Origin: an uncultured Robinsoniella sp.
GTDB lineage: Bacteria; Bacillota; Clostridia; Lachnospirales; Lachnospiraceae
DNA length: 5,446 nucleotides
Direction: 5' to 3'
Assembly (NCBI GenBank): GCA_900539655.1
Contig: UQCR01000209.1
Span: 1 to 5,446, forward strand
In this document: positions 1-5,219 of the stretch, piece by piece
How the letters are laid out: each line of letters opens with the position of its first letter
How positions within the stretch are numbered: position 1 is the first letter of the stretch
Position numbers and translations under genes: made by a program
Notes under the pieces: generated by a model
The model's database searches: none
Told to the model about the DNA's origin: nothing
What the model saw: the letters and a program-made list of their open reading frames with translations, nothing else

Positions 1-1
1 A

Positions 2-97
2 AAAAAGGAATCTGAGAGCCTTGAATTTACTGGCTTAGAGATTCCGAGAGATTATATATGGCAAAAGGGGGCGAAAAATGAAACAACAATTAAATGA
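2..97 (+). CDS. Possible 3' end of an upstream gene (partial, unknown function)
   Basis: Frame 2 is open from the window edge to a TGA at 95-97, while the other two forward frames stop early. It encodes about 31 residues with ordinary protein-like composition, including EFTGLEIPRDYIWQKGAKN. The frame overlaps the first 20 bases of the following hydrolase, and that gene's Shine-Dalgarno site lies inside it. This is the arrangement expected for translational coupling in an operon. I do not recognise the family from so short a tail. It could also be chance openness, since 96 bases without a stop is weak evidence alone. The absence of an obvious promoter directly before the hydrolase mildly favours a real upstream gene. 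Confidence 0.4.
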   Translation, partial: KKESESLEFTGLEIPRDYIWQKGAKNETTIK

Positions 98-1049
98 AAA
101 GATTCGTGTGGAAATCAATGATATGAAGCAAGGTATGTTTTTGCAAAGCGAGGACACTGATAATCCGGTATTATTATTCCTTCATGGGGGTCCTGGATCA
201 CCGGAGATTGCATTTACCCAGAAACATCCAACCGGACTGGAAAAGATATTTACCGTATGCTGGTGGGAACAAAGAGGCAGCGGAATTTCTTACAAACGCA
301 GTATTCCAAAAGAAATGATGACAATCGAGCAGATGATTTCTGACACTGTAGCGGTAGTCCAGTATCTGCGCCGGCGTTTCAGGAAAAATAAAATATACAT
401 AATGGGGCATTCCTGGGGAACTGTCCTGGGGATCCTTACGGTACAGCAGGCACCGGAGCTTTTTCATGCCTATATCGGCATAGGGCAGGTTGCAAGACAG
501 GCAGAGTCAGAAAGGCTTGCATATACCTTTATGGTTAACAAATTCCAAAGCGCCGGCAAGAAAAAAATGGTCCGTAAATTTAAAAAGTTTCCCATCGATA
601 AAGGCGCCGAAATCGATATAAAATACCTCTCTCTACGTAGTGACGGCATGCAAAAACTTGGTATTGGAACCATGCACCGCAGCAACTCTATGATGGATTG
701 CGTAAAAATGGTACTTGGTTATAAAGGTTATACATGGAGTGAAAAAATGAAGTACCCATTGGGCAACAGTTTTTCTCTGAACTGCCTCTGGGATTTTGTA
801 CTGCAAAATGATTTTTGTAAAAAAGTTCCCCGTCTGGAAATACCGGTATACGTACTCCATGGAAAGTTCGATTACCAGGTTTCTTACGTGTTAGCGAAAC
901 AATTCGTTCAGAACATAGACGCTCCGGTAAAAGGTTTCTATACCTTTGAACGTTCCGCTCATAGCCCATGTTTTGAGGAGCCTAAAAAAATGTGTCATAT
1001 TTTACTTAAAGATGTGATGCACGGAAAAGCCGATTTGGCTGATAACTAA
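78..1049 (+). CDS. Alpha/beta hydrolase, proline iminopeptidase-like (S33 type)
   Basis: This is a 323-residue alpha/beta-fold serine hydrolase, probably cytoplasmic because no signal peptide or membrane segment is visible. The oxyanion-hole motif HGGPG is at residues 36-40, followed by WWEQRGSG at 62-69. This pair is typical of prolyl iminopeptidase and related S33 hydrolases. The nucleophile elbow GHSWG at 110-114 gives Ser112. Asp265 (in HGKFD) and His295 (in ERSAHSP) complete the expected triad. Residues about 140-250 form the variable lid that sets substrate choice, so the substrate, peptide or small ester, cannot be read from sequence. The ATG at 78 is preceded by a GGGGG-containing ribosome site at 67-71 with 6 bases spacing. 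The length is normal for the family. It may be the last gene of an operon beginning outside the window, and it ends before a strong hairpin terminator. The fold and triad are secure; the exact enzyme activity is not. Confidence 0.9.
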   Translation: MKQQLNEKIRVEINDMKQGMFLQSEDTDNPVLLFLHGGPGSPEIAFTQKHPTGLEKIFTVCWWEQRGSGISYKRSIPKEMMTIEQMISDTVAVVQYLRRRFRKNKIYIMGHSWGTVLGILTVQQAPELFHAYIGIGQVARQAESERLAYTFMVNKFQSAGKKKMVRKFKKFPIDKGAEIDIKYLSLRSDGMQKLGIGTMHRSNSMMDCVKMVLGYKGYTWSEKMKYPLGNSFSLNCLWDFVLQNDFCKKVPRLEIPVYVLHGKFDYQVSYVLAKQFVQNIDAPVKGFYTFERSAHSPCFEEPKKMCHILLKDVMHGKADLADN

Positions 1050-1066
1050 ATATTTAACTTTTCTAT

Positions 1067-1103
1067 GAAAATGCTGCATCTAAAAATAGGTACAGCATTT
1101 TTC
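1067..1103. terminator. Bidirectional intrinsic terminator between convergent genes
   Basis: AAAATGCTG at 1068-1076 pairs perfectly with CAGCATTTT at 1093-1101 around a 16-base loop. The left arm begins with an A run and the right arm ends with a T run (TTTTT at 1098-1102), so the hairpin has a U tract when transcribed in either direction. It sits 18 bases after the hydrolase stop and 41 bases after the end of the convergent WYL regulator, and can serve both. Confidence 0.8.
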
Positions 1104-1143
1104 ATTGGCTCTTCAGCATTCTGCATACACACCTGCATACTGT

Positions 1144-2085
1144 TTATACATCTGCAAAATATCTTTTTAGGGAATGTAGTCTTTCTAAAATTACCGCTTT
1201 CAATGATGCCGTTTGTATGAATATTATGGATTCCCCATAAGCAATAAAGTAATCTGCAATAAATTTCTCTTCCCCCTTGTTATAAAAACCTTTAATGAAA
1301 TATCGGCCATTTTCTATACAAAGTTTCATGGAAGGATAGTGTTCTTTATAATACATGTCCGCTCCTCTTTCGGATATTTCCACCTTAAAATCCACTGCAT
1401 CCTGCATTTTATACAATTTGTCGGCTGATTTCTCAAATACTTCAAGTGGTTTGGATTTGTAATGACTGCATTCCCTAACTTCCATAATCTTGTCACAGCG
1501 AAACACTTTCGGGCTGTCTGTCTCAAAGTCATAGCCTGTTGCATACCATTGTCCATATGCAGAGGAAATATTAAAAAATTGAATGGAATAATTTATTTTA
1601 TGACCATTTTTTCGATAGGTTATTATGCAGACTTTTTCCTCTATTGCTGATTGTAAAATTGCACTTAGAAATTCGCAATGATTTCTATGTTGTATCCCAG
1701 CCAGACTAAATACTCTTTCAACTCTGCGAAGCATATCAATTTTTTCCGTGGATAAACAAAGTTCAAATTTCTTTTTTAGTTTTTCAGCACACAAATGAAA
1801 GGGGGTGCTTTCATAATCCCGCAATGTAAGCATTGAAAAATATAATGCATATACTTCATCCATGTTAAATACAATAGGCGACAACAGTCGATTGCGTAAT
1901 ATACCATAATAACCGTTTCTGCCGCTTTGTGAATATATCGGCATGCCGATACGTTCTAAAGCCTCCACGTCTCTCAGCGCTGTGCTTTTTGAAATACAAT
2001 ACTTTTCCATCAAATCTTTCAAATTGAAAATATTTTTATCATTTAGAAATAACATCATATCATTTATTCTTTCAGACTTATTCAT
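1144..2085 (-). CDS. WYL-domain helix-turn-helix transcriptional regulator (YafY/DeoR-like)
   Basis: This is a 313-residue cytoplasmic DNA-binding regulator. An N-terminal winged helix-turn-helix (residues about 2-65) includes the recognition segment CISKSTALRDVEALERIG and a wing with GRNGYYGI. A middle helical region follows. A WYL-type ligand-sensing domain (about 140-235) carries the motif QWYATGYD...KVFRCDKI, where Trp180-Tyr181-Ala182 replaces the canonical W-Y-L. The C-terminal part (about 235-313) is the usual WYL C-terminal extension. I place the start at the ATG at 2085 because GGTGGTGGAGA lies just upstream of it; a TTG ten codons earlier is open but has no such support and falls in the palindrome. 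The gene is divergent from a peptidase E-like gene and a 27-bp palindrome lies between them, so autoregulation and control of that neighbour are likely. The effector is unknown. Confidence 0.88.
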   Translation of the reverse strand: MNKSERINDMMLFLNDKNIFNLKDLMEKYCISKSTALRDVEALERIGMPIYSQSGRNGYYGILRNRLLSPIVFNMDEVYALYFSMLTLRDYESTPFHLCAEKLKKKFELCLSTEKIDMLRRVERVFSLAGIQHRNHCEFLSAILQSAIEEKVCIITYRKNGHKINYSIQFFNISSAYGQWYATGYDFETDSPKVFRCDKIMEVRECSHYKSKPLEVFEKSADKLYKMQDAVDFKVEISERGADMYYKEHYPSMKLCIENGRYFIKGFYNKGEEKFIADYFIAYGESIIFIQTASLKAVILERLHSLKRYFADV

Positions 2086-2097
2086 TCTCCACCACCT
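2086..2097 (-). promoter_or_regulatory. Ribosome binding site that sets the WYL regulator start
   Basis: On the minus strand AGGTGGTGGAGA runs directly into the ATG at 2085-2083. The AGGTGG part is 6 bases from the start codon, a normal spacing. It supports this ATG over the in-frame TTG at 2115. Confidence 0.6.
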
Positions 2098-2113
2098 AAT
2101 ATAAATCCCCCTC

Positions 2114-2140
2114 AAAAGGTATCATCAGTTGAAACCTTTT
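2114..2140. promoter_or_regulatory. 27-bp near-perfect palindrome, probable operator of the WYL regulator
   Basis: AAAAGGTATCA (2114-2124) and TGAAACCTTTT (2130-2140) are inverted copies matching at 10 of 11 positions around a 5-base centre. The site lies in the 105-bp gap between the divergent WYL regulator and the S51-like gene. It begins just downstream of a TATAAT box for the regulator and contains most of the TTGAAA box proposed for the other gene. A dimeric repressor bound here would block both. Binding by this regulator is inferred from position and symmetry, not shown. Confidence 0.65.
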
Positions 2141-2156
2141 TATATTATACTTCAAT
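2129..2156 (+). promoter_or_regulatory. Candidate promoter of the S51-like gene
   Basis: TTGAAA (2129-2134, five of six consensus bases) is followed after 16 bases by TTCAAT (2151-2156, four of six). Transcription would begin near 2163, about 28 bases before the start codon and shortly before the AAGGAAG ribosome site. The -35 box lies largely in the right arm of the palindrome. A TATACT at 2146-2151 is a better -10 by itself but has no matching -35. Confidence 0.4.
2144..2149 (-). promoter_or_regulatory. Candidate -10 box for the WYL regulator
   Basis: The minus strand reads TATAAT exactly. The base run 17 positions upstream is only TTTTTT, a poor -35, so the promoter is either weak or relies on other contacts. 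The predicted start of transcription, near 2137, falls inside the palindrome, as expected for autorepression. Confidence 0.5.
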
Positions 2157-2190
2157 TATCCAATACAAAAAAGAAGGAAGAGTGTAAAAC

Positions 2191-2835
2191 ATGAAAAGAA
2201 TTTTCTTAGCCGCTTCATTTAGTGATGTATGCCCCCTATTCGCTGACTTTGAGCGAAACATAAAGGGGAAAACTGTGACTTTTATTCCTACAGCCAGTAT
2301 GGTTGAAAACGTTGTTTTCTATGTGGAAGCCGGGAAGAAAGCACTTGAAAAGTTAGGTGCTATTGTAGACGAACTGGAACTATCCACAGCTACGGCTGAA
2401 GAAATACGCACGAAACTGAAAAACAATGATATCATCTATGTAACTGGGGGAAACACGTTTTTTCTACTGAAAGAGTTAAAAAGAACCGGAGCAGATAAAA
2501 TTATTATAGAAGAGGTAAATGCGGGTAAATTATACATTGGAGAGTCTGCCGGAGCTATGGTTACTGCTGCTAATATTGAATATGCCAAAGGAATGGACAA
2601 TCCCAAAAAAGCTCCCGGTCTGCTTGATTTTGATGCTCTAAATTTGGTAGATTTCTATACAGTGCCCCATTATACCAATTTTCCATTTAAGAAAGCAGCG
2701 CAGAAAATTGTGCGTCAATACTCATCTGAATTAAAATTACTTCCTATCAGCAACCATGAGGCACTTATAATGGTTGGTGATGAGATTCGGCACTGCACCG
2801 ATAATCCAATGGTGACATATAGCAAAACCGTTTAA
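2191..2835 (+). CDS. Peptidase E-like protein (S51 family, class I glutamine amidotransferase-like fold)
   Basis: This is a 214-residue soluble cytoplasmic protein of the S51 peptidase family, whose studied members (PepE) cleave Asp-X dipeptides. TGGNTFFLL (residues 85-93) is the conserved glycine-rich loop. GESAGA (117-122) is the nucleophile elbow with Ser119, and VPHY carries His160, the likely catalytic histidine. Acidic residues near 136-148 may supply the third residue. The ATG at 2191 has an AAGGAAG ribosome site about 10 bases upstream. It is divergent from the WYL regulator and probably controlled by it. The core resembles the Listeria/Clostridium-type S51-like proteins, so the true substrate may differ from that of PepE. 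The last ~14 residues (after GDEIR) look unlike the family and lie antisense to the end of the AraC gene. The two genes overlap by 71 bp with no terminator between them. Confidence 0.85.
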   Translation: MKRIFLAASFSDVCPLFADFERNIKGKTVTFIPTASMVENVVFYVEAGKKALEKLGAIVDELELSTATAEEIRTKLKNNDIIYVTGGNTFFLLKELKRTGADKIIIEEVNAGKLYIGESAGAMVTAANIEYAKGMDNPKKAPGLLDFDALNLVDFYTVPHYTNFPFKKAAQKIVRQYSSELKLLPISNHEALIMVGDEIRHCTDNPMVTYSKTV

Positions 2836-3733
2836 AAACTGTTGCAAAATACTGGCTGGAAGAGAACCCATACTCGTATGCAATCTCGGTAACCGTCCTG
2901 TCACTGCCCAATAGTTCATTTTTTGCTGATTCTATTTTCCGGCGCAATATATATTCCCTGGGCGGGATCCCTGTTGCTTTCACAAAATTAAAATGGAAGC
3001 GCGAAACAGACAGCGCCATCTGTTTCGCCAGCTCTTCTATTTTTATATCATCTTTGATATGATTTTCTATATATTGTAAAACTTCTTTCATCTGCTTTTC
3101 TTCTTTTTTATCCTTTTTCTCATTTATATCCTTTCTCTCTTTTTTCTCCTCTGTCTCCTCCTTCTCATCATCTATATGATCTTCTGTTTGTTCCTGCATA
3201 TTTTCCATAATATTTTCTTCATATTTTGCCGGGCAGGCAGTCATTAACAGCATCAGAGAAGACAGCGCGTTTCGAATTCTTGTACGATAAAACTTATCCG
3301 GACTCAGCATGATTTCCATAATCTCTTTGCACAACCCGATCATTTGGACATTTCCCTGATAAATCCTTCCGGTTTCTAATTCAAAATGTGAGATAAAACC
3401 CTGTGCTTCTGATTTATCACAAATAACCCCTGATTGTATGACATTTTTCAAATCGATAATTAAATAATACAAAGATGCTTTATCTTCCGGATTCCCTCCG
3501 GTACTATGCCATTCTCCCGGCCTGGCAACAAAAATATCCCCGCTTTTAACCTTATAGGATTTTTCCTCCACACTGTAAATTTGACAGCCTTTTATCAAAA
3601 ATACAAATTCTGTCATATCTTCATGGGTATGTACTGTCAGCGGTCTGTGGGCCTTAGTATAATTTACTTTCCCCAACCGGAAAAGCATACGTTCATCCTG
3701 GCAATACTCCACGATCTTTTTATCTTTTTTCAC
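2765..3733 (-). CDS. AraC-family regulator with cupin domain and E/K-rich linker
   Basis: This is a 322-residue regulator. An N-terminal cupin sensor (about residues 20-110) has HTHEDMTEFVFLIKG and the SGDIFVARPGEWHS turn, typical of sugar- or small-molecule-sensing AraC proteins. The C-terminal double helix-turn-helix domain spans about 217-312: the first HTH is near 231-255 (IEELAKQMALSVSRF), the second near 280-302 (VTEIAYEYGFSSSQYF). Between them, about residues 172-215 form a highly charged stretch, some two thirds D/E/K/R with no Gly, Pro or aromatic residues. This is far longer than the short linker usual in the family. I choose GTG at 3733 because GGAGG sits 9 bases upstream; earlier in-frame ATG (3778) and TTG (3808) codons lack a ribosome site, and the TTG lies in the promoter. 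The family domain ends near DYR (312) and ten further residues are read antisense to the S51-like gene. The divergent methyltransferase-like gene is the likely target. Confidence 0.9.
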   Translation of the reverse strand: MKKDKKIVEYCQDERMLFRLGKVNYTKAHRPLTVHTHEDMTEFVFLIKGCQIYSVEEKSYKVKSGDIFVARPGEWHSTGGNPEDKASLYYLIIDLKNVIQSGVICDKSEAQGFISHFELETGRIYQGNVQMIGLCKEIMEIMLSPDKFYRTRIRNALSSLMLLMTACPAKYEENIMENMQEQTEDHIDDEKEETEEKKERKDINEKKDKKEEKQMKEVLQYIENHIKDDIKIEELAKQMALSVSRFHFNFVKATGIPPREYILRRKIESAKNELLGSDRTVTEIAYEYGFSSSQYFATVFKRFCYMSPLDYRCSAESHHQPL

Positions 3734-3742
3734 CGTTGTTAT

Positions 3743-3747
3743 CCTCC
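3743..3747 (-). promoter_or_regulatory. Ribosome binding site that sets the AraC start
   Basis: The minus strand reads GGAGG, a perfect Shine-Dalgarno core, 9 bases before the GTG at 3733-3731. It decides for this non-ATG start and shortens the longest open frame by 25 codons. Confidence 0.7.
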
Positions 3748-3788
3748 ATAAGGCTTTCAGCCGAAATCTATGTTTCATTTTCAACTGC

Positions 3789-3816
3789 AATATAAACTCA
3801 AAAGCCAAACTGTCAA
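3789..3816 (-). promoter_or_regulatory. Sigma-A promoter of the AraC gene
   Basis: The minus strand carries a perfect -35 TTGACA (3816-3811) and, after 16 bases, TATATT (3794-3789, five of six consensus bases). Transcription would begin near 3782, leaving a leader of about 48 bases. This is the best-matching promoter in the window and suggests steady expression of the regulator. Confidence 0.7.
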
Positions 3817-3824
3817 TTTTGATT

Positions 3825-3830
3825 TACAAT
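3825..3830 (+). promoter_or_regulatory. Candidate -10 box of the methyltransferase-like gene
   Basis: TACAAT matches five of six consensus bases and would start transcription near 3837, 30 bases before the ATG. No good -35 is seen 16-18 bases upstream (AAGCCA region). A promoter lacking a -35 is what an AraC-type activator usually serves. AACTG-CAAT occurs at 3783-3790 and, as AACTGTCAAT, at 3808-3817, a weak direct repeat 25 bases apart that might hold the activator. Confidence 0.35.
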
Positions 3831-3866
3831 AATCTTAACAAAAATCAGCAAGAAAGGAAACACATT

Positions 3867-4919
3867 ATGACACCAAAAGAAAATATGTTAAAAGCCATCC
3901 GGTTTGAATCGCCCGATTATATCCCCATGACATTTAAAATCAATGACTCCTGCTGGAATTCCTACCCTCAGGATTTTCTAATTGAACAAATGGAGCGCCA
4001 TCCGCTGTTATTTCCGGATTTTCATAGACCGGCTGTCCCCTATATACCAAAATACGCCGCAGTTGCAAAGAAAGATGCCCCCTTTAAAGATGATTGGGGT
4101 TGCATCTGGCATACAAGTATGGATGGCATTACTGGAACGGTAACGGAACATGCTCTGTCATCCTGGGACTCATTTGAAAGCTATAAAGGTCCTGACCCGG
4201 CATGCTGCATGGGTATCGGACCTGTGGACTGGACTGCGGAAGCAAAACGCATCAGAGACCTGCAAAATCAGGGAAAACTTGTAAAAGCCGGACTCAGACA
4301 CGGACATACCTTCCTCCAGCTGTGTGATCTCAGAGGATATGAAAATCTCATATTTGATATGGCTGACAAAGAACCAAACCTGACACAGCTTATAGACATG
4401 ATTGAATCCTTTAACCTGCACATTATCCATAAATATCTGGATATGGATGTGGATATCATTACCTATCCGGAAGATCTGGGCATGCAGACAGGTCCTATGC
4501 TGTCTCCCCAACATTTCCGGAAATTCATCAGTCCAAGCTATAAACGCCTGATGAAACCTGCCTTAGACAAAGGCACCATCGTGCATATGCACTCTGACGG
4601 TGATATACGATTGCTGCTTGATGAGCTTTTGGTAAGTGGTGTCGGCATCATCAACCTCCAGGATCTCGTAAATGGAATCGACTGGATTAAGGATCGTTTG
4701 GCGGGGCGTGTCTGCCTGGAACTTGACATCGACCGTCAGACTATCACTTCCCAGGGATCACCCGATCAGATCCAGCGCCTCATAAAGGAAGAAGTTCGTA
4801 AGCTGGCATCTCCCAAAGGCGGACTAATGATGATTTATGGACTATATCCGGGGATTCCGTTAGAAAATATCGTGGCTGTTATGGATGCTATGGAGGAATA
4901 CGCTGTATATTATTCATAA
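3867..4919 (+). CDS. Uroporphyrinogen decarboxylase-family protein, probable methyltransferase (MtaA/MtbA-like)
   Basis: This is a 350-residue soluble protein of the URO-D superfamily, spanning a whole TIM-barrel domain. Family hallmarks include the N-terminal ENMLKAIRFESPDYIP, the DDWGCIWHTSMDGITG segment (about 75-90), YPEDLGMQTGPMLSP (about 200-214), HMHSDG (240-245) and LELDIDR (about 284-290). Non-haem members with this architecture move methyl groups to or from corrinoid proteins and use a zinc site. Here the usual His-x-Cys zinc pair is replaced by His-Met-His followed by Ser-Asp-Gly, so the ligand set is probably different. The start is the ATG at 3867, with AAAGGA upstream; an open TTG 16 codons earlier overlaps the promoter region. 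No corrinoid protein or reactivase gene is present in the window, so partners would have to be encoded elsewhere. True haem-pathway HemE is unlikely given its divergent AraC regulator and lack of haem genes. The methyl donor is unknown. Confidence 0.85.
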   Translation: MTPKENMLKAIRFESPDYIPMTFKINDSCWNSYPQDFLIEQMERHPLLFPDFHRPAVPYIPKYAAVAKKDAPFKDDWGCIWHTSMDGITGTVTEHALSSWDSFESYKGPDPACCMGIGPVDWTAEAKRIRDLQNQGKLVKAGLRHGHTFLQLCDLRGYENLIFDMADKEPNLTQLIDMIESFNLHIIHKYLDMDVDIITYPEDLGMQTGPMLSPQHFRKFISPSYKRLMKPALDKGTIVHMHSDGDIRLLLDELLVSGVGIINLQDLVNGIDWIKDRLAGRVCLELDIDRQTITSQGSPDQIQRLIKEEVRKLASPKGGLMMIYGLYPGIPLENIVAVMDAMEEYAVYYS

Positions 4920-4963
4920 CTAATATTTGAAATCTGCCATTAGATCTGGGATTCGATGTGTTA

Positions 4964-5035
4964 CTAGATATACTAATACATTCAGAGCTACATCTGCTAA
5001 TATATTCAATACTATATCCACTAATAAATCTATCA
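4964..5035. repeat. Three tandem degenerate 24-bp repeats
   Basis: Units at 4964-4987, 4988-5011 and 5012-5035 are contiguous and in register. Each begins CTA-(G/C/T)-AT and has a core of the form CTAATA at the same internal position. Units 1 and 2 match at 17 of 24 bases, and units 2 and 3 at about 16 of 24. Flanking 24-base blocks on each side match only about half the bases, so the array may once have been longer. The units carry no conserved reading frame that I can support. Confidence 0.55.
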
Positions 5036-5036
5036 G

Positions 5037-5078
5037 CATATGCACTTCGGACAGATTCAGCGTTCGATGGTGCATATG
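5037..5078. repeat. Stem-loop with 9-bp perfect arms
   Basis: CATATGCAC (5037-5045) pairs perfectly with GTGCATATG (5070-5078) across a 24-base loop. A smaller pairing inside the loop (CGGA with TTCG) is possible. It lies about 120 bases after the methyltransferase-like gene and may mark its transcript end, but no T run follows, so I do not call it an intrinsic terminator. Confidence 0.45.
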
Positions 5079-5219
5079 ATTTATATATTCAAATTTCATC
5101 TGCTAAAGGTGATAGAGCGAAGGTTTTATAGGGTTCTATTAGGTGAATTATATTGGGGTTTAGCTGAGTAAGGACGCTTTGTAAATGATAGGTAGTGTAC
5201 GGAAAGAAAAGGGAGCGAG

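Larger units (their letters stand above)
4920..5219. other. Non-coding spacer after the methyltransferase-like gene
   Basis: No open frame with a ribosome site is visible on either strand. The stretch is AT-rich in its left half and holds a tandem repeat and a stem-loop listed separately. No classical hairpin-plus-T-run terminator was found after the stop at 4919. CATCTGCTAA occurs twice (4991-5000 and 5097-5106), so repeat-derived sequence extends beyond the three clear units. Bases 5107-5219 show nothing I can assign. Confidence 0.6.

Noticed and set aside
2086..2115. Upstream TTG start for the WYL regulator
   Set aside because: It would put the start codon in the operator palindrome and lacks a suitable ribosome site, whereas the ATG at 2085 has one.
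3752..3762. Small hairpin GGCTTTCAGCC in the AraC leader as a possible riboswitch or attenuator
   Set aside because: It has a four-base-pair stem and a three-base loop with no T run and no alternative pairing, too little to support regulation.
3734..3808. Upstream TTG or ATG starts for the AraC gene
   Set aside because: The added residues do not look like the family N-terminus, no ribosome site precedes them, and they overlap the promoter and predicted leader.
4170..4514. 114-codon minus-strand open frame
   Set aside because: It lies entirely antisense to the well-supported URO-D-family gene and has low-complexity His/Ile-rich composition.
4964..5106. CRISPR array
   Set aside because: The repeated units are contiguous, degenerate and lack unique spacers, and no cas gene is present.
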